NCBI GenBank assembly: GCA_029555885.1
Contig: JAKPQT010000676.1
Coordinates: forward strand, 1 to 14,258
DNA: 14,258 nucleotides
From: Chloroflexota bacterium
GTDB taxonomy: Bacteria > Chloroflexota > Anaerolineae > CG2-30-64-16
Reading direction: 5' to 3'
Within the stretch, counting starts at the first letter, position 1. Each line of letters starts with the position of its first letter. Under the pieces are notes generated by a model, which saw only the letters and a program-made list of their open reading frames with translations, made no database searches and was not told the origin of the DNA. Below are positions 1 to 7,709 of the stretch, one piece after another. Position numbers and translations under genes: made by a program.

Positions 1-1470
1 CACGGCATCCAGGCATTGCTCGACGCGCCGGTCCGCGTGGAGGGCGAGCTGCTCGGCGTCATCTGCCACGAATGCACGGCCGGTCCCCGCCTCTGGTCGC
101 ACGACGAAATCACCTTCGCCGGCAGCATGGGCGATTTCGTGGCGATGGCGTTCGAGATCGTGCGCCGGCGTCGGGCGGAGAAGGAAGTGCAGCACTTGTT
201 GCTCCACGACGCGACCACCGGACTGCCCAACCGCGACTACCTGGTGGAGCTGCTTCGCCAGCGCCTGGCAGCACCACGTGCGCCTGGCGACGTGCTGGCC
301 GTCGTCCACGTGCGCATCGATGCGTCGGGCGGCGTGGCCTTGCCTGACGATGCCCCGACGGCGGACGACGTGATGGGCCAGGTGGCCCTGCGCTTGCGTC
401 AGCTCAGCAGCAACCAGACGCACCTGGCGCGCGTGCGTGCCGACGGCTTCGCCTTCGTGCTGGAGGGCAGCACTGCGCAACGAAACGCCGTGCGGCTGGC
501 CGAACGCTGCATTGCCGCGGTCCGCGGCCTGCAGTGGGATCTGAAGGATCTGCTGCCGGGCGCCACCGTCGGCATCGCGTACGCGGACGCGGCCGCCGAC
601 CGCGGCGCACGCGTGCTGATGCGCCAGGCGGAGTCCGCGGCGGAGCGGGCCCGCGAACACGACAAGTTCGGCTACCAGGTCTTCGACCTCGAGCACCACG
701 ATGCGCTGCTCAAGCGCCTGCGCCTGGAGCGCGCACTGCGCGATGCGCCCGCCAATGGCGAATTCGAATTGCACTACCAGCCGGAATACGACGCCACGAC
801 GCAGGCCTGGGTCGCTGCGGAGGCCCTGCTGCGCTGGCGACGGGAGGGGCGGCTGCTGGCCGCCGCGGAGTTCATCGAAGTGCTCGAATCCTCCGGCCAG
901 ATCCTGTCGTTGGGGCGCTGGATCCTGCATCGCGCCTGCGCCGATGCCGCGCAATGGGTGGGCGCCCCGAACCAGGTCGCGCCGACGGTGCGGGTCAATG
1001 TCTCGGCGCGCCAGTTCGAGGAGGCGGCGCTGGTCGCCGACGTGGGCGATGCGCTCGCGGCGTCCGGCCTGGCGCCGGAACGGCTTTGCCTGGAGATCAC
1101 CGAAACCACCCTGATGCGCAACCTCGACCACGCGCTCGGGGTACTGCAGCGACTGAAGGCACTCGGCGTGCAGGTGGCCCTGGATGATTTCGGTACCGGC
1201 TACGGCTCGCTGGTCTACCTCAGGCGGCTGCCGGTCGACGTGATCAAGATCGATCGCAGCTTCGTGGACGGCCTCCCTGGCACCACGGCGGACGTCGCCA
1301 TCGTCAAGGCGGTGTTTGGCCTCGCGGAATCACTCGGTATCGAAGTGGTGGCGGAAGGCGTGGAGCGCGCCGACCAGCAGTTGGCCTTGCAGGCCATCGG
1401 GGTGCGGCGGATGCAGGGGTGGCTGTTCGCCAGGGCCATGGACCAGGCGAGCCTTTGCGCATTGCTGTAG
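1..1470 (+). CDS. GAF-GGDEF(degenerate)-EAL cyclic-di-GMP protein, 5' end outside the window
   Basis: Partial gene: the reading frame is open from base 1, so the N-terminus lies upstream. Residues below are counted from the TTG at 16. Residues 1-50 resemble the end of a GAF sensor domain. A GGDEF-like domain follows (about 60-215), but its signature is degenerate: RADGF at 141-145 replaces GGDEF, so diguanylate cyclase activity is unlikely. The EAL domain (about 235-480) looks complete: EALLRW beginning at E269, then NVSARQF, LEITET, DDFGTGYGS, IKIDRSF, AEGVE and MQGW, which supply the usual metal and catalytic residues. From family knowledge it should hydrolyse c-di-GMP in the cytoplasm, with the GAF and dead GGDEF domains as likely regulatory inputs. 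The stop is TAG at 1468-1470. Domain calls are firm; in vivo activity is inferred. Confidence 0.93.
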   Translation, partial: HGIQALLDAPVRVEGELLGVICHECTAGPRLWSHDEITFAGSMGDFVAMAFEIVRRRRAEKEVQHLLLHDATTGLPNRDYLVELLRQRLAAPRAPGDVLAVVHVRIDASGGVALPDDAPTADDVMGQVALRLRQLSSNQTHLARVRADGFAFVLEGSTAQRNAVRLAERCIAAVRGLQWDLKDLLPGATVGIAYADAAADRGARVLMRQAESAAERAREHDKFGYQVFDLEHHDALLKRLRLERALRDAPANGEFELHYQPEYDATTQAWVAAEALLRWRREGRLLAAAEFIEVLESSGQILSLGRWILHRACADAAQWVGAPNQVAPTVRVNVSARQFEEAALVADVGDALAASGLAPERLCLEITETTLMRNLDHALGVLQRLKALGVQVALDDFGTGYGSLVYLRRLPVDVIKIDRSFVDGLPGTTADVAIVKAVFGLAESLGIEVVAEGVERADQQLALQAIGVRRMQGWLFARAMDQASLCALL

Positions 1471-1672
1471 TACCGGGATCCGGCACGTCTCCGGCCACCT
1501 GCATTCCGGGCAGGCCCCGGGCGAGGCGGCCCGCAAGATGGATGTTCCAGCGACTGGTCCAGCCGCGGTCCACGCTGTCCATCTGCACCTCGCAGATGAC
1601 GTAGGGCGGCCGGCCGATCTGCGTCCAGGCGTCGCCGTGGTTGGGCGAGACATGGAGCAAAGCGGGCGTCAT
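1304..1672 (-). CDS. Possible small gene or gene remnant; only the first ~66 codons look coding
   Basis: An ATG at 1670-1672 lies 10 bases after the stop of the frameshifted membrane-protein gene on the same strand, with a weak GGGTGG upstream. Codons from 1672 down to about 1475 end almost always in G or C, as expected for a real gene in this genome, and the peptide contains a plausible stretch such as YVICEVQMDSVDRGW. Beyond about 1475 the frame runs antisense through the EAL gene and the codon pattern is lost. It may be a short real gene with a tail-to-tail overlap, or a remnant whose true end was lost. No family is recognised. Confidence 0.25.
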   Translation of the reverse strand: MTPALLHVSPNHGDAWTQIGRPPYVICEVQMDSVDRGWTSRWNIHLAGRLARGLPGMQVAGDVPDPGTTAMRKGSPGPWPWRTATPASAAPRWPARPTAGRRAPRLPPPLRYRVIPRGQTPP

Positions 1673-1682
1673 CCACCCGCGG

Positions 1683-2512
1683 TCAACGCCGGATGCGGGC
1701 TTCCACGTTTTTCCGCAGCGCGCGCGTCTCCTGCAGCATTTCCTCGTATTGCACGGCGTGGTTGCGGTGCGCGGTCAACAGGTTGCTGTAACCGACATAC
1801 ACCTCACGGCTGGCAAGCTGGTCCGCCGGCTCGTTTGGAAACGGGACGCGATCGAACGGGTTGGGTCGCGAGCGGAGTTTGTCGTCCGAGTACTGCAGCA
1901 CTGCGGAATTGTCCGGCGTGCGCCAGAGCGGCGCCAGGTTGAGCATGGCCACGCCGGGCCGATAGTAGGTCTCGTCGTAGCGATCGATTTCGCCGAGACG
2001 GGTCTTCATGCGCTCGACATACGCCAGCAGGTCTGCGCGCAGCGCATCGGAGCGGATCAGCCCGAGCTCGCCGGACGATCCCAGCGCCTGGGCCGTCCCC
2101 AACACCGGCCGGAAGCGCCGGGTGCCGCGCGGCTGCGACAGATCCAGGAAAAACGAATCGTCCAGCACCGGGTCCTTGCGCCAGAACCGGTGCAGCACGC
2201 GCGCGGCCGCTTCGGCGCGCGCCTGCATGAAGGCCACCGCCTCGGTCAGTTCCTTTCGCTCGTGCCCAGGTCCGCACTGAGTTGTTGCAGGTAGACCTGC
2301 TCGCGCTGCAGGTCACGCCGTTTGTCGACCAGGCCGCTCAAGCCCATCGCCACCAACACACCCGCGACCACCACCAGGAACTCGGCCAGGAACCAGCGCA
2401 GGCGCGTCCCCAGCAGTGACGTTGGGCGCGCGCCGCCGTCATCGGTCCGTAACGCAGGAGCCGCTGGCACCTTCTGCCCCGCGTCAGGTGCTGGATTCAG
2501 GGACTCGCCCAT
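1683..2512 (-). pseudogene. Single-pass membrane protein with coiled-coil-like soluble part, broken by a frameshift
   Basis: Two minus-strand frames form one protein. The upstream part (ATG at 2510-2512) has a Pro/Ala-rich cytoplasmic start and one membrane segment (RWFLAEFLVVVAGVLVAMGL), then a charged heptad-like stretch that reads SADLGTSERN and stops at 2246-2248. The downstream part continues in another frame as LTEAVAFMQARAEAAARVLHRFW to RIRR at 1683. Adding one base near 2248-2258 (minus-strand GAAAGGAACTG) would join them. As recalled, intact xanthomonad homologues share this layout: a membrane anchor plus about 200 periplasmic residues, function unknown. A GTG at 2555-2557 would give a longer start, but the ATG with GGAG upstream is preferred. 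It could be a real mutation or a sequencing error. It is divergent from the lipoprotein gene at 2621. Confidence 0.75.
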
Positions 2513-2620
2513 GGGAACCGGCTCCGCGCAGGCAGGAAGGGCAAGCGACCAATGCACCCGAGCCCCGCTCTCGCCCTTTTTGGGGCAGCATCACGAACAC
2601 ACCCGACTGCAGGACGCGCC

Positions 2621-3142
2621 ATGGCGACCCGGACCGCTCTCGCAACCCTGCCCTTGCTTCTCTCGTATTCCCTCGTCGCCTGCGCATCGAACGGACCGCA
2701 GACGCCGGCCACGCAGTCGGCGTCACCGCGCGACAAGTTCGGCGATCCAGCCCAGTACGAAGCCCGCGACCTGCCTGTCACCGACAACGACCTGCGAACG
2801 CTGGAGCGCGCGGCCGAATGGCTGGGCAGCGACTCTGCCTGGAACCGCAATGACGACCGCCGCTGCGCAGACGATGAAGCCGCGAACAAGCGGAGCCTCT
2901 ACTGCGCGCTCGAGCGCGCCTCGGCCGATACCTACGGCTCGCATGACCCGGCGCGGGTCAGCGATCACCGCCGGGTTGCGCTGCAGGAGGTGCGGTTCGC
3001 GGTGGAGGAAGCCACGCGCGGGCGTGAGCTCAACCACCGGCTGATGGATTTCAACAACCTGCCGGAAACCACGCTTGCCGACGTCCAGCGCGTGCTGGCA
3101 CGAGCGACGGCACGCGTGCGGGCGCGGCTGTCGGAACAATGA
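2621..3142 (+). CDS. Small lipoprotein of unknown function
   Basis: This encodes 173 residues. A signal peptide with hydrophobic core ALATLPLLLSYS leads to a lipobox SLVAC, with the acylated Cys at residue 21, so the mature protein should be anchored to a membrane, most likely the outer membrane. The start at 2621 was chosen because AGGA sits 7 bases upstream and the signal peptide then has normal length; the frame is open further upstream but that part looks non-coding. The mature part is hydrophilic, with a Cys pair (RRCADDE...LYCALE) that could form a disulfide, and a helical C-terminus rich in Arg, Ala and Glu. No domain family is recognised. It is transcribed away from the broken membrane-protein gene and converges on the exported-protein gene ending at 3245. 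Confidence 0.8.
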   Translation: MATRTALATLPLLLSYSLVACASNGPQTPATQSASPRDKFGDPAQYEARDLPVTDNDLRTLERAAEWLGSDSAWNRNDDRRCADDEAANKRSLYCALERASADTYGSHDPARVSDHRRVALQEVRFAVEEATRGRELNHRLMDFNNLPETTLADVQRVLARATARVRARLSEQ

Positions 3143-3244
3143 TCTCCTGGAGACTATTTCGTAGCGGGCCTGTCACGCCGGGCGCTGTTGCGAGATCCAT
3201 GCACCTGCCCAGCCCCGCTGCCGATTCTTCGCGAAGCCGCCGGG

Positions 3245-3784
3245 CTACAGCACGCCTTCTTCCAGCGGCACGCTGAACGTCGCCGACCACGCGCTGACCG
3301 GCCCCTTGCCGCGCCACGACAAGGTGCCGCGAACCACGCCGTCGCTGCTTTCCAGGGACTCGATCCGGATCCCCTCCTGGCTCAACCACTGCGCCTGCCA
3401 GTTGCCGATGCGGGCCGAACGCAGGGCGACGCGATCGTCTTCGTCCGCGGCGGCCTCGGGGATGACATAGCGCTGCACGGGCTTGCCCTCGTCGCGCGGG
3501 TCGAGCGCCGGGGCGAAGCGAAGCATCGTGCCGTAGGCGCCACCCGACCAGGTGGCGTCGGTGCCGGCGGTGCCGTACTTCAGGCCGTCCAGCGGCTTCT
3601 CCGCGAAATAGATCAGCACGAAGGGCATGCCGGTACTGAAAGCGCGCGCATGCGGCAATGCGATCGTCTTGCCTTCGATCGTGACGCTGGCCTCGACCAT
3701 GGGGTCGGCGGCGGACGCGGATGCAGCGGCTGTTGCCAGCCAGGCACCGACCAGTGCGGCGGTCAGGGAATGGCGTTTCGACAT
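3245..3784 (-). CDS. Exported protein of unknown function
   Basis: This encodes 179 residues starting MSKRHSLTAAL. AGGAG sits 6 bases before the ATG at 3782-3784, which is why this start is preferred to the upstream in-frame ATG at 3829. A Sec signal peptide ends near ASASA (residue 25), so the mature protein is probably periplasmic. The mature part looks beta-rich (EASVTIEGKTIALPHARAF, FVLIYFAEKPL, WQAQWLSQEGIRI, GTLSWRGKG), compatible with a small beta-sandwich, and has no Cys or obvious catalytic motif. I do not recognise the family. It lies 165 bases downstream of the His-rich exported protein on the same strand and may share its transcript, but each has its own strong ribosome binding site. 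Confidence 0.85.
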   Translation of the reverse strand: MSKRHSLTAALVGAWLATAAASASAADPMVEASVTIEGKTIALPHARAFSTGMPFVLIYFAEKPLDGLKYGTAGTDATWSGGAYGTMLRFAPALDPRDEGKPVQRYVIPEAAADEDDRVALRSARIGNWQAQWLSQEGIRIESLESSDGVVRGTLSWRGKGPVSAWSATFSVPLEEGVL

Positions 3785-3949
3785 CACGTTCTCCTGCAAC
3801 ACCAGTGCGGGGCTGTCTCCCGTCGACACGGCGGAAGCAGGGGAAAGAGGTCAGGCGCCAAACGCGGCGGGAGACATGGCGCATCGGAGTCCCTGCCCAT
3901 CGCAATGGACACGTGCACCTGGCCGGTTTTCCGCCGAGGCCGTGCGAGG

Positions 3950-4435
3950 CTAGTCGCGGCCTTCCCTGCGGTTCCACTCCGGGTCGTCGAAGCGTTGCGG
4001 GTAAGTTGCCAGCGCCTGCTCCATCGGCCCCAGCTCCGCCTTTGTGAAGCGGCCCGCGCGCGCGGCATTGGCACCGGCGATGAACTTCACCAGCAGCCCG
4101 TGCAGGGCGGCGTCGGCATCCGGCTTGAGCTTGCAGTTGGCGACCATGTCGCCGATCGCAGCATCGATCCGCTTCACCGCGTTGTCGCGCTGGGTATCGT
4201 CCAGGTGGCCCATCTCGTAGTGATGCAGGGCTTCGGTCGCCTCCCGCAGATCGTGCATGCCCGCGCGCAGCGCCGCATCGGTGGCCCAGCGCTGTTGCGG
4301 CGCGGTCGCGGGCGCGACGTGGCCGGCATGCGCGTCGTGGCCCGCATGCGTGCCGGACTGCGCGGCCACAGGCCCCGCGACCAGCGCCGCAGCCAATGCC
4401 AGTGCGGGGATCGACAGGAAGCTGAGGGGCAGCAT
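3950..4435 (-). CDS. His-rich exported helical protein (resembles proteins annotated DnrO in xanthomonads)
   Basis: This encodes 161 residues with a signal peptide cleaved near PVAAQ (residue 26). A short His-rich linker follows at residues 30-39 (HAGHDAHAGH), which could bind metal. The rest is predicted helical (ALRAGMHDLREATEALHHYEMGHL, RDNAVKRIDAAIGDMVANCKL, ADAALHGLLVKFIAGANAA) and resembles a four-helix bundle of periplasmic metal-handling or stress proteins. From memory, similar xanthomonad proteins carry the label DnrO, but that name gives no tested function, so no symbol is assigned. GGAGA lies about 7 bases upstream of the ATG at 4433-4435. The gene is divergent from the FKBP lipoprotein gene, with about 160 bases between them for promoters. 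Confidence 0.8.
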   Translation of the reverse strand: MLPLSFLSIPALALAAALVAGPVAAQSGTHAGHDAHAGHVAPATAPQQRWATDAALRAGMHDLREATEALHHYEMGHLDDTQRDNAVKRIDAAIGDMVANCKLKPDADAALHGLLVKFIAGANAARAGRFTKAELGPMEQALATYPQRFDDPEWNRREGRD

Positions 4436-4593
4436 CGTGGTTCTCCGATGCCGTGGCCCGTGCCCGGCTTGGCCATCACGATGTCACGCGCTCCGGGCAT
4501 CGGCCATGACCCATGTCAGGCAGGACCGCCGTCCTCTTTTTCTCCCGCTTGCCCTGCAACGTATGCTGTCCCGCCGCACACCGCACCGCTGAA

Positions 4594-5034
4594 ATGGCCC
4601 CTCGCGTACTTCGCCTGACCGCAACGCTGTCCATCCTGCTGCTGACCGCCTGCAGCCAACCACCGCCCTACACCGGCGGCGACGTCGCCGAACTGCAGCG
4701 CATCGACGTGGTGTCGGGACAGGGCGCGACAGCAGTCGCCGGCGACGAAATCAGCGTGCACTACACCGGTTGGCTGTACGACCAGGCCGCGGCCGACAAG
4801 CGTGGCCGGAAGTTCGACAGTTCCCGCGACCGTGGCCAACCGTTCGTGTTCCTGCTGGGCGCGGGCCGCGTCATCCGCGGCTGGGACGACGGCGTTGCCG
4901 GCATGCGCGTTGGCGGCAAGCGCGAGCTGCGCATCCCTGCAGATCTCGGCTACGGCCGGGGCGGCGCGCGCGACGTCATCCCGCCGGGCGCTTCGCTGGT
5001 GTTCGAGGTGGAACTGCTGGACGTCCGCAAGTGA
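4594..5034 (+). CDS. FKBP-type peptidyl-prolyl cis-trans isomerase, lipoprotein
   Basis: This encodes 146 residues. The signal peptide ends in a lipobox LLTAC with Cys20, so the enzyme should be membrane-anchored facing the periplasm, where it would help fold exported proteins by isomerising X-Pro bonds. A single complete FKBP domain spans about 48-145 with the usual pocket residues: [56 protein letters not shown]. The length fits single-domain FKBP enzymes with a signal sequence. The ATG at 4594 is chosen because it gives a normal lipoprotein signal; the longer frame to 4513 does not look like a signal, and no strong Shine-Dalgarno is visible at either. The family is certain; client proteins are unknown. 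Confidence 0.92.
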   Translation: MAPRVLRLTATLSILLLTACSQPPPYTGGDVAELQRIDVVSGQGATAVAGDEISVHYTGWLYDQAAADKRGRKFDSSRDRGQPFVFLLGAGRVIRGWDDGVAGMRVGGKRELRIPADLGYGRGGARDVIPPGASLVFEVELLDVRK

Positions 5035-5084
5035 CCTGAAAACCAGGGTCAGCGCCGAAACTCCCGAGGCCCCGGCTCAACGCC

Positions 5085-5540
5085 TTACTTCGCCGGCGGC
5101 GGATCGTCCGAGGGATGGTCGACGATGTACAGCCAGCGACCGTCGATGCGCCTGGACACATCGGTGAAGCGCCCGGTCGTCACCACCTCCGCGCCGCTCG
5201 CCTTGTCGACCATGCGCATCTCGTAGGTACCCCAGGCCGTGCGGCTGCCGCCCTCGCCCATCACGTGGCCCATCTCGGCCAGGCGCACGTCCTTGACCGT
5301 CATCGCCGAGAAATAGTGGGCGAAGCCATCGCGGATCGCCGGCCGCCCCTTGGCCATCGTCCCGCCCGGGAACCAGATGATCGCGTCCTCCGCGTAACAG
5401 GCCGCCACGCCATCCGCATCGGCGGCGAGGAAGGCCTGGGAGAAACACGCGCCGGCCGATGGCCCGTCGTCCGCGGCCATCGCCACGCCGGTACACAAGG
5501 CCAAGGCGACCGCCAGTGACACGTTGCGGACATGCGGCAT
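5085..5540 (-). CDS. Exported SnoaL/DUF4440-like (NTF2-fold) protein
   Basis: This encodes 151 residues. A signal peptide ends near VAMAA (residue 23). The mature part matches the NTF2-fold SnoaL/DUF4440 pattern: FSQAFLAADADGVAACYAEDAIIWFPGG, then GRPAIRDGFAHYFSA, GTYEMRMVDKASGAEVVTTGRFTDV and RIDGRWLYIVDHPS. Family members are ketosteroid-isomerase-like small proteins, often of unknown ligand. Export suggests a periplasmic role. The start at 5540 has a purine-rich GGGGGAGGG a few bases upstream; the longer frame to 5621 is rejected because the signal peptide starts at MPHVRN. It converges on the FKBP gene with 50 bases between the stops. Confidence 0.87.
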   Translation of the reverse strand: MPHVRNVSLAVALALCTGVAMAADDGPSAGACFSQAFLAADADGVAACYAEDAIIWFPGGTMAKGRPAIRDGFAHYFSAMTVKDVRLAEMGHVMGEGGSRTAWGTYEMRMVDKASGAEVVTTGRFTDVSRRIDGRWLYIVDHPSDDPPPAK

Positions 5541-5670
5541 CGCACCCTCCCCCTTGCGTGCACGACGGGGCACGCTTCGATGCAGGCAACGGGCACGGCA
5601 CGGGCGAACGGCCAACCCCACGCCGTCGACAACCCGCTACGCTGGCGCGTCTCCGGCGGGTGCAAGCACC

Positions 5671-6243
5671 ATGACCAGCTTCGAATTCGTGTTCGGCATG
5701 ATCTCGGTGATTACCTCGCTGGCGTTGACCCGCCTGCTGAGCGGCGGCGTGGCGCTGTACCGGCATGCCGATCGCATCCGGTTTTCCTGGCGCCACGGCT
5801 TCTGGACCGCGATGGCGCTGATGTTGCTGCTGGGCAACTGGGCGGCGTTCTGGCAGATGCGGGGAATAAGCGACTGGAGCGGATCCGAAGCGCTCGTCCC
5901 ACTGCTCTTCGTCAGCGTGCTGTACGCGTTCTGCGACCTGGTGATGCCGGAGGAACCCCGCGACGGCAGCGTGCTGGACCTGCGCGCTTACCACGAGCAC
6001 CAAGGCCGACGTTACAAGATGCTGCAATTGGCCTTCTCGGTGCTGGCGATCCTGGTCATCGCGCGCCGCAGCCCGAGCCTCCTGGACGGGTTGTCGAACT
6101 CCGGCTTCGCGCTGGTCGCCGCCACCTGCAGCATCGTGGCGCTGCGCACCCGGCGCGTGTGGCTGGATACCGCAGCCGCCGTGGTGCTGGTGGCCATGTC
6201 GCCGCTCTTCCTGTGGATGCACCTGCGGGGATTGTCGGGCTAG
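5671..6243 (+). CDS. Multi-pass inner-membrane protein of unknown function
   Basis: This encodes 190 residues with about six hydrophobic segments: near 5-29, 43-62, 74-92, 117-131, 144-157 and 164-183. A short polar loop with charged residues (RHADRIRFSWRHG) follows segment 1, and a longer polar loop (about 93-115, EEPRDGSVLDLRAYHEHQG) separates segments 3 and 4. The pattern suggests a small integral membrane protein, but no transporter or enzyme motif is evident. The ATG at 5671 is chosen because the protein then starts directly with a membrane segment; the longer frame up to 5524 is low-complexity and Arg-rich. Only a weak GGCGGGTG lies upstream. It is divergent from the SnoaL-like gene. 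Confidence 0.82.
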   Translation: MTSFEFVFGMISVITSLALTRLLSGGVALYRHADRIRFSWRHGFWTAMALMLLLGNWAAFWQMRGISDWSGSEALVPLLFVSVLYAFCDLVMPEEPRDGSVLDLRAYHEHQGRRYKMLQLAFSVLAILVIARRSPSLLDGLSNSGFALVAATCSIVALRTRRVWLDTAAAVVLVAMSPLFLWMHLRGLSG

Positions 6244-6403
6244 CCAGACGGAGCGAGGCGGGAATCAACCCTGGCCCCGTCCTCGGGCGGCACGTTCGGA
6301 CGTCGGGGCATGCTTCGCGGGCGCGCGGACGCAGCGCGACGCTGCCTAGGCTGCCAGACTCCTCGAACGCGACGCCGCCGCGCATCAGCTTCCGGAGTCC
6401 ACC

Positions 6404-7162
6404 ATGACCGTCCGCCATTGCTTGCTGGGGCTTGCGCTGGTTGTCGCGCAGCCGGCCTTTGCCGAAGGGTCGTGCGCCGCGCGCACGGGATCGGCCACGC
6501 AACCGTTGGTCGAGCTCTATACCTCGGAAGGCTGCAGCAGTTGCCCACCCGCCGACCGCTGGCTGTCGCAGTCGCTGACGCAAGGCGCGGACCGCGTGAA
6601 CTGGCTGGCCTTCCACGTCGACTACTGGGACAGCATCGGCTGGCCCGACCGGTTCGCGTCGCCTGCCTACTCGCGGCGGCAGGAAGCGCGCGTCGCCGCC
6701 ACCGGCGCGCGTGCGGTGTACACCCCGCAAGTGATCGTGGGCAGCAAGACGAATGCGCCCTGGCGCAACCCCGCTTCATTCAGGGAGATGCTGGACAGCC
6801 AGTCCGGTCCGGCAAGCGCGGGCCTCGCGCTGCGCCTGCTGCCGCAGGCCAACGGCGGCTCCCTGCTCATGCTCGGTGCGGCACCCGCCGGCACGCCATC
6901 GGCGCCGGCCCAGGTCTGGGTGGCGCAATACCAGGACGACCAGGTCACGGCCGTGCGGGGCGGCGAGAACGACGGCACCACGCTCCGCCACGACCGCGTC
7001 GTGCGCAGGTTGCTTGGGCCTTGGCCGATGGCGCGCACGGCGCTGACGCGTTCCATGACGATCGAACCGCTGGCTGGTCCCTGGGGCCTGGTCGCATTCG
7101 TGCAGGACGCGCAGGGGCGCACCCTGCAATCGCTCACCCTGCCCGCCTCGTCATGCCAGTGA
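6404..7162 (+). CDS. Exported DUF1223 family protein (thioredoxin-like fold)
   Basis: This encodes 252 residues. The signal peptide ends near PAFA (residue 20). The mature N-terminus has the DUF1223 signature VELYTSEGCSSCPPADRWL, with a CxxC pair at Cys44 and Cys47, then VNWLAFHVDYWDSIGWPDRFASPAYSRRQ and YTPQVIVG, the latter corresponding to the cis-Pro region of thioredoxin-like folds. This suggests a periplasmic thiol-disulfide or redox role, but the family has no established substrate as far as I know. CGGAG lies about 8 bases before the ATG at 6404. The C-terminus ends in ASSCQ. The gene stands alone; repeat debris starts 4 bases after its stop. Confidence 0.93.
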   Translation: MTVRHCLLGLALVVAQPAFAEGSCAARTGSATQPLVELYTSEGCSSCPPADRWLSQSLTQGADRVNWLAFHVDYWDSIGWPDRFASPAYSRRQEARVAATGARAVYTPQVIVGSKTNAPWRNPASFREMLDSQSGPASAGLALRLLPQANGGSLLMLGAAPAGTPSAPAQVWVAQYQDDQVTAVRGGENDGTTLRHDRVVRRLLGPWPMARTALTRSMTIEPLAGPWGLVAFVQDAQGRTLQSLTLPASSCQ

Positions 7163-7165
7163 CTG

Positions 7166-7186
7166 AAAAGGGGTCAGGTACATCTC
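7166..7186 (+). repeat. Partial REP-type arm (AAAAGGGGTCAGGTACATCTC)
   Basis: The sequence starts AAAAGGGGTCAGGTACA immediately after the DUF1223 stop. It has the same outer design (AAAA, G-run, TCAG) as the RAYT-linked repeats at 8411 and 9614 but a different inner part (GTACATCTC). Only one arm is clear. AAAAGACGGACACATCT near 7292-7308 may be a diverged relative. Confidence 0.5.
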
Positions 7187-7202
7187 TTCAAAAGCCAACG
7201 CT

Positions 7203-7241
7203 GGGAATGAAGCGCCCTTGGTTCCCTCCGCCCCCTTTTGT
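7203..7241. repeat. Degenerate copy of the AAGCGCGCTT palindrome family
   Basis: GGGAATGAAGCG, CCCTTGGTTCCC and CTCCGCCCCCTTTTGT match the perfect palindrome at 9065-9114 with several substitutions, including its right edge CCCCTTTTGT. It is therefore an old, decayed copy. It lies between the DUF1223 and DUF2892 genes. Confidence 0.6.
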
Positions 7242-7330
7242 CAGAAGCTCCTGCCAAACGCGAGGTCCTTGTCCGCGCGCGGGGACGGCCGAAGGAAAAG
7301 ACGGACACATCTGACTGACGCCCTGGTTGC

Positions 7331-7513
7331 TCAGCGTGAGCAGCTATTGAAGCCAATCAGCCGGTACAGCGGGCAGAAATTGAACAACCCGGTAGCCAAC
7401 GGCACCACCCCGATCCATGCCCAGACCGGCCCACCGGTCAGTGCCCACGCAATCAACGCCAGGCCGGCCACGATCCGGATCCACTTGTCAAAACCGCCCA
7501 CGTTCGCCTTCAT
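7331..7513 (-). CDS. Small DUF2892 (YgaP-like) membrane protein
   Basis: This encodes 60 residues: MKANVGGFDKWIRIVAGLAL, a Gly-rich turn, and a second hydrophobic segment, ending in NFCPLYRLIGFNSCSR. This is the two-helix DUF2892 module, also found as the membrane part of YgaP rhodanese. The two Cys near the C-terminus (FCPLYRLIGFNSC) are family-typical. AGGAGG lies a few bases upstream of the ATG at 7511-7513, so this start is preferred to the much longer frame starting at 7633, whose extra part overlaps repeat sequence. Role: small inner-membrane protein, often linked to sulfur or low-oxygen metabolism by context, unproven here. An FNR-type box lies about 55 bases upstream. Confidence 0.9.
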   Translation of the reverse strand: MKANVGGFDKWIRIVAGLALIAWALTGGPVWAWIGVVPLATGLFNFCPLYRLIGFNSCSR

Positions 7514-7567
7514 GACTGCCTCCTGCCTCGGGAAGCTGCACTGTCCCAGCCAGCAACAACGCGCGTA

Positions 7568-7581
7568 TTGACGAGGATCAA
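7568..7581 (-). promoter_or_regulatory. Putative FNR/ANR-type binding site
   Basis: TTGACGAGGATCAA fits the TTGAY-N4-ATCAA half-site arrangement of FNR/ANR/DNR regulators, with one base off the ideal TTGAT. It lies 55 bases before the DUF2892 start codon, a plausible activator distance. No -10 box was assigned with confidence. Confidence 0.55.
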
Positions 7582-7609
7582 TCCTTGGCGCGGAAACCCG
7601 GGAAACCCG

Positions 7610-7626
7610 GGTCAGAGTCGACTTTT
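7610..7626 (+). repeat. Single left arm of the GTCGAC REP family upstream of the RAYT gene
   Basis: GGTCAGAGTCGACTTTT is identical to the inner part of the arm at 8411-8435 and in the same orientation. The outer part is replaced by a short tandem GGAAACCCGGGAAACCCGG. With the copy at 8411-8493 it flanks the transposase gene on both sides. Confidence 0.75.
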
Positions 7627-7709
7627 CCGACACATGAGCGCGGCGCTGACTGATTCCGGCTGCACCAGCGCCGGATCAACCTGTGGCCACCAAGCGCACA
7701 GGCCACAAC

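Noticed and set aside
3143..3244. Terminator between the convergent lipoprotein and exported-protein genes
   Set aside because: Only a short CTTCGCGAAG palindrome and a TCTCC/GGAGA pair are visible, with no T-tract.
3188..4618. 476-residue plus-strand open frame
   Set aside because: It runs antisense through two good minus-strand genes with signal peptides and ribosome binding sites, and its peptide is low-complexity Arg/Gly/His-rich, a high-GC shadow.
5077..6222. 381-residue minus-strand open frame
   Set aside because: It overlaps the SnoaL-like gene in another frame and is antisense to the membrane-protein gene; composition is typical of a shadow.
6310..7314. 334-residue plus-strand open frame
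   Set aside because: It is a frame shadow of the DUF1223 gene, which has the signal peptide and CxxC motif.
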